Below are positions 32,508-39,643 of a stretch of DNA of 39,643 nt, piece after piece; positions within the stretch are counted from its first letter, which is position 1, and every line of letters starts with the position of its first letter. The notes beneath the pieces are model-generated. The model was not told the DNA's origin. It saw only the letters and a list, made by a program, of their open reading frames with translations, and made no database searches. The DNA comes from an uncultured Pelagibacteraceae bacterium (GTDB lineage: Bacteria > Pseudomonadota > Alphaproteobacteria > Pelagibacterales > Pelagibacteraceae), in the NCBI GenBank assembly GCA_902623495.1, contig CACNTW010000011.1, positions 1 through 39,643 of the forward strand. The letters are read 5' to 3'. The position numbers and the translations under genes were made by a program.

Positions 32508-33697
32508 AGAATTACTTTTCTATTATAAAAATCTTCAATCTGGTCATCTTTGTAACCAAAAATTTGCATAACTTCTTTTGTATGTTCTCCTAAGTTTGGA
32601 GCGCCTTTTGACTTTTCGGTTTTGCTCTTTGAAAATTTAATAGGCATACCAATAGCCTTACTTTTACCAGCTTTTTTATTATCTACTTCTATAACCATTT
32701 CTCTTTCAATTGTTTGTGGATCTTTAAACATGTCTGTTATAGAGTTAATAGGTCCGCATGGTAATCCATTATCATCAAAGATTTTTAACCATTCACTAGA
32801 AGTTTTTTTAATTAGTTCTTCGTTAAGAATATCAACTAATTCTTTTAAATTTTGTTTTCTATTTAAATTTGATGAATATTTTTCATTTTCTTGCAAGTCT
32901 TCACGACCAATTGCTTTAAGTAACATAAGCCAAGTGTTTTGATTTGAAGCACCTACCGTAATCCATTTATCTTTTGTTTTAAATGCTTGATAAGGAGCTG
33001 TTAAAGGATGTGCTGAACCTAAAGGACCAGGTGACTCTCCAGTTGCGCCTGCTATTGCAGACTGCCAGTAAGTATGAACAATACCTGCTTCATACAAAGA
33101 AGTATCAACTTTTTGCCCTTCACCCGTTTTTTCTCTATGAACTAATGCAGCTAAAATACCACTAGCCGCAAGTAAACCAGCTGTAATATCTGTTATTGGT
33201 GCACCAACTTTCATGGGTGGTTTATCTTTACTTTCGCCCGTAATACTCATTAACCCACTCATGCCTTGTGCAACTAAATCAAATCCTCCTTTATCTGCGT
33301 AAGGACCCGTTCTACCGTATCCAGAAATTTCACATAAAATAATTTTAGGATTAATTTTTGACATAACGTCATATCCAACACCTAGTTTTTCTAATGTCCC
33401 TTTTCTAAAATTCTCTAAAACCACATCAGAATTTTTTACCATCGTTTTAAATATCTCTATTCCATCTTTGTCTTTTAAATTTAATGCGATACCTTTCTTA
33501 TTTCTATTCATCATCATAAAGGCTGCAGACTCTCCATTAATTTCTGGCGGCAAGAAATTTCTGGTATCATCTCCTCCGGGTGTCTTTTCTATTTTAATTA
33601 CCTCTGCTCCAAGATCAGCTAATAGCAGTCCACAGGTTGGGCCAGCCATTATTTGTGCCATCTCAAGTACACGAATGCCTTTTAATGATGCAGTCAT
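32504..33697 (-). CDS. CaiB/BaiF family (class III) CoA-transferase
   Basis: A 397-aa interlocked-dimer-type CoA-transferase that moves CoA from an acyl-CoA to a carboxylic acid. N-terminal RVLEMAQIMAGPTCGLLLADL and VIKIEKTPGGD are classic for the family. The catalytic aspartate is Asp170 in GAPITDITAGLLAASG, and NRNKKGIALNLKDKDG and VLENFRKGTLEKLG are also conserved. It is the last gene of the TRAP operon, 3 bp after the enoyl-CoA-hydratase-like gene, so it probably activates the carboxylate imported by the TRAP transporter. The substrate is unknown; carnitine-like compounds are one of several options. Confidence 0.93.
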   Translation of the reverse strand: MTASLKGIRVLEMAQIMAGPTCGLLLADLGAEVIKIEKTPGGDDTRNFLPPEINGESAAFMMMNRNKKGIALNLKDKDGIEIFKTMVKNSDVVLENFRKGTLEKLGVGYDVMSKINPKIILCEISGYGRTGPYADKGGFDLVAQGMSGLMSITGESKDKPPMKVGAPITDITAGLLAASGILAALVHREKTGEGQKVDTSLYEAGIVHTYWQSAIAGATGESPGPLGSAHPLTAPYQAFKTKDKWITVGASNQNTWLMLLKAIGREDLQENEKYSSNLNRKQNLKELVDILNEELIKKTSSEWLKIFDDNGLPCGPINSITDMFKDPQTIEREMVIEVDNKKAGKSKAIGMPIKFSKSKTEKSKGAPNLGEHTKEVMQIFGYKDDQIEDFYNRKVIL

Positions 33698-33700
33698 TTA

Positions 33701-34483
33701 TTACTTATTTTTGAATTTTGGTTTTGTTTTGTTTAAGAAAGATTGATATCCAATTTTAAAGTCTTGGGTATCGTAACATTTGTAACCAAGATTATTTATT
33801 TTTTCTGTGACTTTTCCATTTTTTAAGATGTTTCTTGCAAATTGCTTATGCCACCTTGCAACTTTTGGAGCACCTTCGCAAATTAATTCAGCTGATTTAT
33901 AGGCTTCTTTTTCAACATCTTTATCATTCACTACTCTGTTAACTAGCCTCTTCTGAAACGCTTCATCAGCTCCAAATACTCTTCCTTCAAATAATATTTC
34001 CATTGCGGTTGTGTAATTGGTTACTTTTAAAAGTACCTCAAGTTCTTTTGCAGCCATTGTTAAGCCTAATCTTTTAATTGGAACTCCAAACCTAGAGCTT
34101 TTGCCACAAATTCTTATGTCACAACATCCTGCTATTTCTAATCCTCCACCAACACATATTCCTTCAATCAAAGCAATTGTTGGTATTGGGCAATCGAAAA
34201 TTGCTCCAAGCGTTCCGTGTAAAAATTTACCATAAGATTTTGCTAATTTTGATGAAGATCTTTGTTTTTTAAATTCTCCGATATCGTTTCCTGGTGAAAA
34301 AGATTTACCACCCTCTCCTCTTATAATAATACATCTTAAATTTTTATTTTTAGATAACTTTTTGAAAACTTTGCCAAGCTCAATCCACATTGGCTTAGTC
34401 ATTGCATTTAATTTTTCTGGTCTATTGATAACAACTTCAACTAAATGTTTATTTTTTTTATTTACTTTAATTAATTTGCTCAT
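33701..34483 (-). CDS. Enoyl-CoA hydratase/isomerase (crotonase) family protein, one catalytic Glu missing
   Basis: A 260-aa crotonase-fold protein. The N-terminal VVINRPEKLNAMTKPMW and the oxyanion-hole segment SFSPGNDIGEF (about 61-71) are typical. The first catalytic glutamate is kept (Glu116 in GGGLEIAGCCD). In the second position, where hydratases have FG.PE, this protein has FGVPIKRLG, so the second glutamate is replaced by Ile136. It may thus be an isomerase, decarboxylase or thioesterase-type crotonase rather than a normal hydratase. Its ATG follows the TRAP permease stop with no gap, so it is in the TRAP operon and likely acts on the CoA ester made by the CaiB-type gene behind it. 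Confidence 0.88.
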   Translation of the reverse strand: MSKLIKVNKKNKHLVEVVINRPEKLNAMTKPMWIELGKVFKKLSKNKNLRCIIIRGEGGKSFSPGNDIGEFKKQRSSSKLAKSYGKFLHGTLGAIFDCPIPTIALIEGICVGGGLEIAGCCDIRICGKSSRFGVPIKRLGLTMAAKELEVLLKVTNYTTAMEILFEGRVFGADEAFQKRLVNRVVNDKDVEKEAYKSAELICEGAPKVARWHKQFARNILKNGKVTEKINNLGYKCYDTQDFKIGYQSFLNKTKPKFKNK

Positions 34484-35767
34484 TTAGCTCCTGTAAAAAA
34501 ACTCAACTAATGTCATCGGTATAGCTGGTACATAAGTTACTAACATTAACAATACTAATAATACACATATAAAGGATATATTAGATCTTGTTACATCCCA
34601 TATGTCTGCTTTTGCAACAGAGCAAGCTGTGACAAGAACACTTGCAACTGGTGGTGTTTGTTGACCAATTGCTAAATTTAATGTCACAATTATACCAAAG
34701 TGAACTGGATCAATACCTACCGCATTAACTAATGGCATTACAATTGGAACTGTCAAAATTATTGCAGCAACCGAATGTAAAAAGAAACCTATTACTAAAA
34801 GAAATACATTAAGTATTCCTAAGACTGCATATTTATTATTTGTAAAATCAATAATTGACTCTGCAACTTTTTGTGGGATTTGTTCAATTGTTAAAAATTC
34901 ACCAAGTAATACAGATGCAGCCACTAATAGCATTACTGAAGCTGTTTGAATTGCTCCCTCACAAGCTGACTCGTATAATCTTTTAAAATCTATTTCTTTA
35001 TAAATAAATCCAATAACTAATGATGCTACAACTGCTAAACCTGCACCTTCAGTTGCAGTTACAACTCCTCCAAAAATTCCACCTAAGATAATAATTGGTA
35101 ATAAAAATGCTAAGGCTGCATCTTTTGCAGTTTTCTTAACATTTGGAATATTAAATGTTTCTTCAACAGGAAAATTTTTACGTCTTGCAGTAATGTATGC
35201 TGCTAACATTAAGAAGAAGCCACCTATTACTCCTGGAACTATTCCAGCTACAAATAATTGAACTACTGAACTTTGAGCCATTACCGCGTAAACAATCATT
35301 GGTATTGAAGGTGGGATGATAATTGCCAAAGACGCTGAGGATGAAGTTACTGCAGCAGCGAAAGGACCTGGATATCCTTTTTTCTTCATCGCTGGAATTA
35401 AAATAGATCCTAATGCAGCAACATCAGCAACTGCAGATCCAGAAATTTCAGCAAAAAACATAGAGGTGGCAATGTTAATCATGCTTAATCCGCCTTTAAT
35501 AAAACCAACAAGCGCTGAAGCAAAAGCAATTAATCTTCTAGAAATACCCGCACTATTCATAATTGATCCAGCTAGGATAAATAAAGGTATAGCAATCAAT
35601 GGAAATTTCATTGATCCGTCAAACATAACGATTGCCGTATCAATTAGAAAACTTGTTCCAGTTTTCAGTACCATTGCAATAATTGTTGTTACTGCAAGGC
35701 CAATAGCGATAGGTACATTTATAGATAAAAGAAGTAGAAGAACTGCAAACATTGTAAGAATTATCAT
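34484..35767 (-). CDS. TRAP transporter large permease (DctM-type)
   Basis: A 427-aa inner-membrane protein with about 12 transmembrane segments. Conserved DctM features include FAEISGSAVADVAALGSILI, the helix-turn AAVTSSSASLAIIIPPSIPM, and near the C-terminus NLAIGQQTPPVASVLVTAC. It drives Na+-coupled uptake of an organic acid together with the small permease and binding protein encoded upstream. The ATG overlaps the stop of the small-permease gene by one base, and the crotonase gene follows immediately. Length is typical (about 425). Confidence 0.95.
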   Translation of the reverse strand: MIILTMFAVLLLLLSINVPIAIGLAVTTIIAMVLKTGTSFLIDTAIVMFDGSMKFPLIAIPLFILAGSIMNSAGISRRLIAFASALVGFIKGGLSMINIATSMFFAEISGSAVADVAALGSILIPAMKKKGYPGPFAAAVTSSSASLAIIIPPSIPMIVYAVMAQSSVVQLFVAGIVPGVIGGFFLMLAAYITARRKNFPVEETFNIPNVKKTAKDAALAFLLPIIILGGIFGGVVTATEGAGLAVVASLVIGFIYKEIDFKRLYESACEGAIQTASVMLLVAASVLLGEFLTIEQIPQKVAESIIDFTNNKYAVLGILNVFLLVIGFFLHSVAAIILTVPIVMPLVNAVGIDPVHFGIIVTLNLAIGQQTPPVASVLVTACSVAKADIWDVTRSNISFICVLLVLLMLVTYVPAIPMTLVEFFYRS

Positions 35768-36276
35768 TAAATATCTCCTGTTTGCTCGTCACCTGTTGTT
35801 TGAAGAACTAAATTTTTATAGTCTTCAGGAATTCTTAAGGTTTCAGATAAAATAAATAAACATGATGCAATTGGAATAACTGATTGCACAAAAGGCTGAG
35901 GAACCCACTCTAATGTTACTAAAGTTTCTCCTGTTATAAGAGTTAAAACTAAATAACCATAGTAAGCCAACAATATTAAAAAACCATAAACAACTAATTT
36001 TGACACTACAAAGAAAATTTTTCTAAGTACCAACGGAAAAGCTTTGAAAATACTTGGAACACTTATATGAGAGCCTTTCAAAGCCGCATACGCTGAACCA
36101 TAATAAGTTATCCAAGCAAGTTGAACAGCTGCAACTTCGTCATACCAAACTAAAGCACTGCCAGCAAAACGGAAAGTAACACCAAGCAAAACTGTTACTG
36201 CTAATGCTACCATCATTATAAACAGTATTAGTTTTAATATTTTTTCGTAAGAATTTATAAATTTTTGCAATGTCAT
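35767..36276 (-). CDS. TRAP transporter small permease (DctQ-type)
   Basis: A 169-aa membrane protein with four helices. VLLGVTFRF and VWYDEVAAVQLAWITYYGSAYA (about residues 43-66) are the usual DctQ stretch, followed by a KGSHISV segment. It forms the membrane complex with the large permease. The ATG lies seven A residues after the stem of a GC-rich hairpin that separates it from the binding-protein gene; no Shine-Dalgarno is available because the hairpin ends at position -8. Its stop overlaps the large-permease start by one base. Confidence 0.92.
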   Translation of the reverse strand: MTLQKFINSYEKILKLILFIMMVALAVTVLLGVTFRFAGSALVWYDEVAAVQLAWITYYGSAYAALKGSHISVPSIFKAFPLVLRKIFFVVSKLVVYGFLILLAYYGYLVLTLITGETLVTLEWVPQPFVQSVIPIASCLFILSETLRIPEDYKNLVLQTTGDEQTGDI

Positions 36277-36283
36277 TTTTTTT

Positions 36284-36306
36284 CAGGCCCTCTGGTAGAG
36301 GGCCTG
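36284..36306 (-). promoter_or_regulatory. GC-rich hairpin abutting the TRAP small-permease start codon
   Basis: Perfect inverted repeat caggccctct (36284-36293) and agagggcctg (36297-36306) with a 3-nt loop; in practice about 9 bp of stem. On the minus strand it begins 12 bp after the stop codon of the binding-protein gene and ends 7 nt before the permease ATG, the gap being only A residues. There is no U-tract in the direction of transcription, so it looks like an RNA-stability or translation-control element rather than an intrinsic terminator. Confidence 0.7.
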
Positions 36307-36318
36307 TTACAAATTATG

Positions 36319-37293
36319 TTAATTTGCTAAAGACGATACTTTATCAATTAACGCACCACCAGTTGGAACTTCTGACGCGAATTGATCGTATATTCCTTTA
36401 CTTGCACTTATGAAAGCACCTTTGTCAGCTTCGTTGACTTGAACTCCAGCTGATTTGATAACTCCCAATAAAGATTTTTCAAGATTAGCAGCTTCAGCGT
36501 ACACAAATTTTTGTGTATCTTTAGCAGCTTGCTCTAAAATACTTTGTACATCTGCAGGTAGTTTGCTCCAGTGGTCTTTATGTACTGTTACATAAGCTGG
36601 AGTGTAAACGTGACCTGTGATTGATAAATATTTTTGAACCTCTTGGAATTTAGCACTAGCAATCTGAGCATATGGGTTTTCTTGTCCATCCATTGTTCCT
36701 GTTTTCAAAGCAGTAAATACTTCTGAGAAAGACATTGGAGTTGGGTTTGCACCATATGATTGGAACATTTTAACTCTCCATTTTGATTTAGGTGTTCTTA
36801 ATTTAATTCCTTTTAAGTCACCTGGAGTGTTGATTGGTCTAGTGTTGTTTGTGATATGTCTAAATCCATTTTCCCAAACAGCAATAACTTTGTATCCAGT
36901 TTTATCTTCAAGATTTTTAAACATTCCTGGTAAAACTTGGCTTTCAACTTTATTCATGTGTTTTCTATCTTTAATAATGAAAGGCATATCAAATACACCA
37001 AACTCATCATGAATAGATGCCATTACTGATGAAGGTAACCACATGTTAACTGTACCTAATTTTAGTTTTTGCATTCCTTGTTTGTCTTTACCAAGTTGCG
37101 AAGAACCAAAAACAGTTACTTTTCCTTTGCTGCCTAATCTCTCATTTGCAAGTTTAGCAAAATGATCAACTGATGCAGAAAATAAAGATCCAGGTTTTCC
37201 TACGTGTCCAAATTTTACTTCAGTTGAATTTGCTGAGAAACTTAAAAATAGAGACGATAATAAAACAACAATTATTTTAAAATATTTGTTCAT
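36319..37293 (-). CDS. TRAP transporter substrate-binding protein (DctP-type)
   Basis: A 324-aa periplasmic binding protein. The signal peptide MNKYFKIIVVLLSSLFLSFS is cleaved near ANS. The mature protein shows the conserved FGSSQLGKDKQGMQKLKLGT, the LRTPKSKWRVKMFQSYGA segment with the ligand-carboxylate arginine, and VFTALKTGTMDGQENPYAQI. Length is normal. It is the first gene of the operon and has a good Shine-Dalgarno, AGAGGGA, three bases before the ATG. Followed by the hairpin before the small permease gene. The ligand is probably a carboxylate, but which one cannot be told. Confidence 0.93.
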   Translation of the reverse strand: MNKYFKIIVVLLSSLFLSFSANSTEVKFGHVGKPGSLFSASVDHFAKLANERLGSKGKVTVFGSSQLGKDKQGMQKLKLGTVNMWLPSSVMASIHDEFGVFDMPFIIKDRKHMNKVESQVLPGMFKNLEDKTGYKVIAVWENGFRHITNNTRPINTPGDLKGIKLRTPKSKWRVKMFQSYGANPTPMSFSEVFTALKTGTMDGQENPYAQIASAKFQEVQKYLSITGHVYTPAYVTVHKDHWSKLPADVQSILEQAAKDTQKFVYAEAANLEKSLLGVIKSAGVQVNEADKGAFISASKGIYDQFASEVPTGGALIDKVSSLAN

Positions 37294-37380
37294 ATTTCCC
37301 TCTTAAGTTTGTTTTTTTAAAACAGCTTACAGAAAATATGGATGCAGTGCTAGGGATTAAATTGGCGTATCGGAAAAAAA
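37294..37380 (-). promoter_or_regulatory. Promoter region and Shine-Dalgarno of the TRAP operon
   Basis: An 87-bp spacer ahead of the TRAP binding-protein gene. It contains a strong Shine-Dalgarno, AGAGGGA, at 37297-37303. The remaining DNA is expected to hold the operon promoter but no clear -35/-10 pair was found. The segment around 37343-37372 is somewhat richer in G/C than its surroundings, without a recognisable fold. Confidence 0.4.
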
Positions 37381-37650
37381 TTATCGATCTTTAAATTCAA
37401 GATTGCCTCGGGAGTCAACACTCTTTTTTACATGCTGATAGTAGGTAGGATTATCAATCAATCTTGACATGTCTATACCCTTATTCTCATAACGTCTTTT
37501 TATTGTCATTCTTGGGATTATTACGAGGTTCATATTATCAATGAAGTCCTCAGTCCACTCTTTTTCTATCTTATCTTTTACCAATTTTTTCAAAAAAACT
37601 CTCAGATCAGAACAACTGAGGTGTTTAATTTTTTCGTTGTACAATACCAT
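37381..37650 (-). CDS. Hypothetical protein, 89 aa
   Basis: A short soluble, charged protein (many Lys, Asp, Glu and Arg; one Cys) without signal peptide or membrane helix. It begins MVLYNEKIKHLSCSDLRVFL and ends with a basic-acidic stretch (KKSVDSRGNLEFKDR). Predicted mostly helical in the first half. No family recognised. It lies 24 bp after the secreted cysteine-rich gene on the same strand. Codon composition looks similar to its neighbours, with slightly higher G/C. I regard it as a probable gene of unknown function. Confidence 0.6.
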   Translation of the reverse strand: MVLYNEKIKHLSCSDLRVFLKKLVKDKIEKEWTEDFIDNMNLVIIPRMTIKRRYENKGIDMSRLIDNPTYYQHVKKSVDSRGNLEFKDR

Positions 37651-37674
37651 TTTGATGAATATATAATCTTGGTA

Positions 37675-38376
37675 TTATCTTGCAAGTTTAATGAATATAT
37701 CTCCCATGCCTGACTGAAGCTGATCTAATGGCGTGTTGTTTCTAAGCGTACAATATCTGCCAGTCACTTGGTGTCTATCTATTGCATTAACGTTATATTG
37801 AGTACAAGTTTTGGCTTTATGTAATAAACCAATAACCAATTTTCCATCTACTACTGAAACTTGTTTCGTATCTAAATCATTGCCGTTACAAAAATATTTT
37901 TTGTTTACTCTTTCAGGAAAATCTTTTTTCCCACAAGGATTTTCAATTGTGAAAACATAAAATTCTTTTTCTATACCTTTAAATTTATGTTTCATTTTAG
38001 TTGTTTTTGAATATTTCATTAAATCACAGGAGCATGGGATGCAGCATCTATAATATTCACCACATATTTTCTTACCTGTATTATTTTCACTTAAATAAAC
38101 ATATTCGGGCACTGCATTTGGGCTTATTAAAGAACCTGATACAGCACAATATAATTTATTATATTCTACAAAATCTTCATAAGAGATTTCTTTATCTATT
38201 ATATATTTAAAAAATTTAGGACCTGCTGCATTTCTATTTCTGTCTGGGAAAATTTTATTCCAGTCATCAACAATATCTTGATAATAGTTTTTTTCTTGAG
38301 AATTTGCTGGATTTATTGGAATTGAAAAAAAAATTACGAATATAAAAAGACTAATTGTATTTTTAATGCTTTGCAT
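37675..38376 (-). CDS. Secreted cysteine-rich protein, 233 aa, unknown function
   Basis: The protein starts at ATG 38376 (a TTG three bases upstream is also in frame). Residues 1-27 are a signal peptide (MQSIKNTISLFIFVIFFSIP, then NPANS). The mature protein has ten cysteines: one in LYCAVSG, five in a tight cluster (KKICGEYYRCCIPCSCDL), then one each in ENPCGKK, YFCNGND, KTCTQY and RYCTLR. The cluster could form disulfides or bind a metal or Fe-S centre. There is no transmembrane segment after the signal. No named family was recognised. It lies between a 47-aa membrane peptide upstream and an 89-aa unknown downstream, all on the minus strand. Confidence 0.72.
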   Translation of the reverse strand: MQSIKNTISLFIFVIFFSIPINPANSQEKNYYQDIVDDWNKIFPDRNRNAAGPKFFKYIIDKEISYEDFVEYNKLYCAVSGSLISPNAVPEYVYLSENNTGKKICGEYYRCCIPCSCDLMKYSKTTKMKHKFKGIEKEFYVFTIENPCGKKDFPERVNKKYFCNGNDLDTKQVSVVDGKLVIGLLHKAKTCTQYNVNAIDRHQVTGRYCTLRNNTPLDQLQSGMGDIFIKLAR

Positions 38377-38387
38377 CAATTAATGAT

Positions 38388-38531
38388 TTAAAAACCCATA
38401 TTTGACCAGTTACTTCTGTCTTGAGTTTTACTACTGAATTTTTTTATTTCTTCCTCAGATGGTTCTCTAAAAAGATACATTACAATTCCTGAAACAAATA
38501 ATGCTAACAGTGATAAAGAGCAAATAGTCAT
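38388..38531 (-). CDS. Small membrane-anchored protein, 47 aa
   Basis: A frame from ATG 38531 to TAA 38388-38390. It begins MTICSLSLLALFVSGIVMYL, a single transmembrane helix, and continues with a polar tail FREPSEEEIKKFSSKTQDRS ending in NWSNMGF. The well-ordered helix-plus-amphipathic-tail pattern and its fit in the gene string (11 bp before the cysteine-rich gene and 58 bp after the repeat-protein gene) suggest it is real. Function unknown. Confidence 0.55.
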   Translation of the reverse strand: MTICSLSLLALFVSGIVMYLFREPSEEEIKKFSSKTQDRSNWSNMGF

Positions 38532-38589
38532 ATACTTGATATATAAAAGCTTTATAATTTTTCAACACTATATAATGGGTAGTATTGTC

Positions 38590-39643
38590 CTATAATTTTT
38601 GTCTAAATTCGTAAGTTTTATTTAATTCATCAATATCAAATGATTCTATTGATCCATCAGTCCATTTAATTTCAACATTAAAATCTTTTTCACCTTTTCT
38701 TATTCCATAATGAGCAACGGGTTCCATCTGACAAAGATATCCTGAACCTGCATCTATTGTTTTTGAGTGAATTCTTTTATTAGATTTCATTGTTACTGTT
38801 GCACCTCTTGCTGGAGCTCCAAATTGATTAATTGGTTTAATGCGAAGATAATTAAAATTTGTAATATCTGCTTTATATAAAGTTAATGGTTGAAACCCTG
38901 ACTCTCCGTGAGAAACTAATAGCTCTAAAATTCCATCGCCATCAACGTCTGCAACAGCTGCTCCAGTTCCAAGACCAACTGTCTCTAAACCATTTTCCAT
39001 TTTAATTTCTTTAAATACTCCGCCTTCTAAAATTTTGAAAAGTTTATTTGGTTCTCCAATATTATTCATAAAAATTTCATCGTATCCGTCATTATCAAAA
39101 TCAGCTGAAATAACTGTTCTTATTTTAGTAGGATCGTTATATGGAGATGTTGATATATCTTTAAATTTATCTCCATCTAAAACATATGCTCTATGCATTC
39201 CATCCCAGTTTGAAGATAAGATATCTAATCTCCCTCTATATAAAAGATCACTTAAAGCTGTTCCTCTACCATTTTCAAATCTATCTTGAACTGCATACTC
39301 TTTAGCTACGTCTTGGAAAGATCCTTTAGAATTATAATATAAAAAGTTGTCTCCTCTTTCATTTGCTGCAAAAATATCTGATCTATCAGAAAGAATGTGT
39401 CCAGACACTATAGCTCTACCTCCAGTAATTTTATCAATCGATAATGATTTAGCCTGGTCTTTTATTCGATCTTTGATTAATTCATAAAATCGTGTTGGGC
39501 CTCCATAATTTGCAACATAAATACCATATGCACCATCACCATTTCTATCTACACAAACTACAGATCTTCCAGCAGTTAAGTTTAATTCACTTTGATTGAT
39601 TTCTTTTTCAAATAAATCTTCAAATTTATTATTATTTAAATCT
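38590..39643 (-). CDS. VCBS/FG-GAP repeat protein with C-terminal ASPIC/UnbV domain (5' end outside window)
   Basis: The frame is open through the right edge of the window (351 codons visible). Within it are repeated calcium-binding-like blades of the FG-GAP/VCBS type: CVDRNGDGAYGIYVANYGG, SADFDNDGYDEIFMNN and ADVDGDGILELLVSHG. The last ~75 residues (APARGATVTMKSNKRIHSKT through IKWTDGSIESFDIDELNKTYEF) match the ASPIC/UnbV domain, the plan of CRTAC1-like proteins. Such proteins are secreted or surface-bound beta-propellers thought to mediate binding, but function in bacteria is not established. The N-terminal signal peptide and further repeats would lie beyond the window. A GTG (39408) internal to the frame is not the start. 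Confidence 0.9.
   Translation of the reverse strand, partial: DLNNNKFEDLFEKEINQSELNLTAGRSVVCVDRNGDGAYGIYVANYGGPTRFYELIKDRIKDQAKSLSIDKITGGRAIVSGHILSDRSDIFAANERGDNFLYYNSKGSFQDVAKEYAVQDRFENGRGTALSDLLYRGRLDILSSNWDGMHRAYVLDGDKFKDISTSPYNDPTKIRTVISADFDNDGYDEIFMNNIGEPNKLFKILEGGVFKEIKMENGLETVGLGTGAAVADVDGDGILELLVSHGESGFQPLTLYKADITNFNYLRIKPINQFGAPARGATVTMKSNKRIHSKTIDAGSGYLCQMEPVAHYGIRKGEKDFNVEIKWTDGSIESFDIDELNKTYEFRQKL

Noticed and set aside
32622..33746. Three antisense + strand frames opposite the CoA-transferase gene
   Set aside because: Shadows of a conserved coding sequence with no domain of their own.
35316..35855. 179-codon + strand frame antisense to the TRAP permease genes
   Set aside because: It is a reverse-frame shadow of the well-conserved DctM/DctQ-type genes; the protein has no recognisable domain.
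38542..38562. Hairpin TATAAA-AGC-TTTATA followed by a T-run on the + strand
   Set aside because: No + strand gene ends here, and on the minus strand, where the genes lie, no U-tract follows.
1..39643. Search for CRISPR arrays, insertion sequences, integrases, prophage genes, rRNA and riboswitches
   Set aside because: No spaced direct repeats, transposase or integrase motifs, or rRNA-like sequence were seen, and none of the short spacers shows a riboswitch fold that I recognise.

Overview
The window looks like a piece of a streamlined, very AT-rich alphaproteobacterial chromosome of the SAR11/Pelagibacter type. This is inferred from Lys/Asn/Ile-rich proteins, spacers mostly of 0-60 bp, many 1-4 bp gene overlaps, and the gene content (Ugp and TRAP uptake, short GlpD, many small organic-acid catabolic operons). 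No phage, insertion sequence, CRISPR array or rRNA was seen, and no stretch longer than about 200 bp lacks a gene.

Region 1 (1-1223) holds the 5' part of trigger factor (cut by the window edge), a tRNA-Leu(UAG) ending 6 nt before the tig start codon, and a small two-helix membrane protein on the + strand.

Region 2 (1220-15863) is a glycerol-phosphate/phosphodiester locus. The - strand carries ugpB-ugpA-ugpE-ugpE-ugpC, a glycerophosphodiester phosphodiesterase and a 2H phosphoesterase. After a 199-bp gap come a 5'-nucleotidase, glpK, a secreted histidine phosphatase, a SHOCT-domain protein and a 3-hydroxyisobutyrate-dehydrogenase-like enzyme. A short glpD and a type-5 uracil-DNA glycosylase are divergent on the + strand. 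Together these could import glycerophosphodiesters, cleave them to glycerol 3-phosphate plus alcohol, feed G3P into DHAP and salvage phosphate. The notable oddities are two tandem UgpE-type permeases beside one UgpA, a GlpD without its C-terminal domain, and a strong hairpin between ugpB and ugpA.

Region 3 (15855-28386) is mixed housekeeping and catabolism: a YbgC-type thioesterase, a DUF3047 protein, an NCS1 transporter coupled to a zinc dehydrogenase, then a tight + strand run (GMC oxidoreductase, TerC, SDR, M23 peptidase, FAH-superfamily hydratase, creatinase-like M24 hydrolase), a renalase-like flavoprotein, a secreted unknown and a serine-glyoxylate-type aminotransferase.

Region 4 (28432-37293) is an organic-acid module: a mandelate-racemase-family enzyme and a FAD/Fe-S 2-hydroxyacid dehydrogenase on +, facing a - strand operon of TRAP transporter (P-Q-M), enoyl-CoA-hydratase-like protein and CaiB-type CoA-transferase. 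Its substrate is unknown. A GC-rich hairpin sits directly before the small TRAP permease.

Region 5 (37381-39643) has unrecognised small or secreted proteins, including a ten-cysteine secreted protein, and the C-terminal part of a VCBS/ASPIC-UnbV repeat protein cut by the window edge.

My best candidates for something undescribed are the one-UgpA/two-UgpE transporter with its operon-encoded 2H phosphoesterase, the hairpins placed between binding-protein and permease genes in both transport operons, and the cysteine-rich secreted gene cluster. All functional statements are by-eye homology from the translated sequence; no searches were run.
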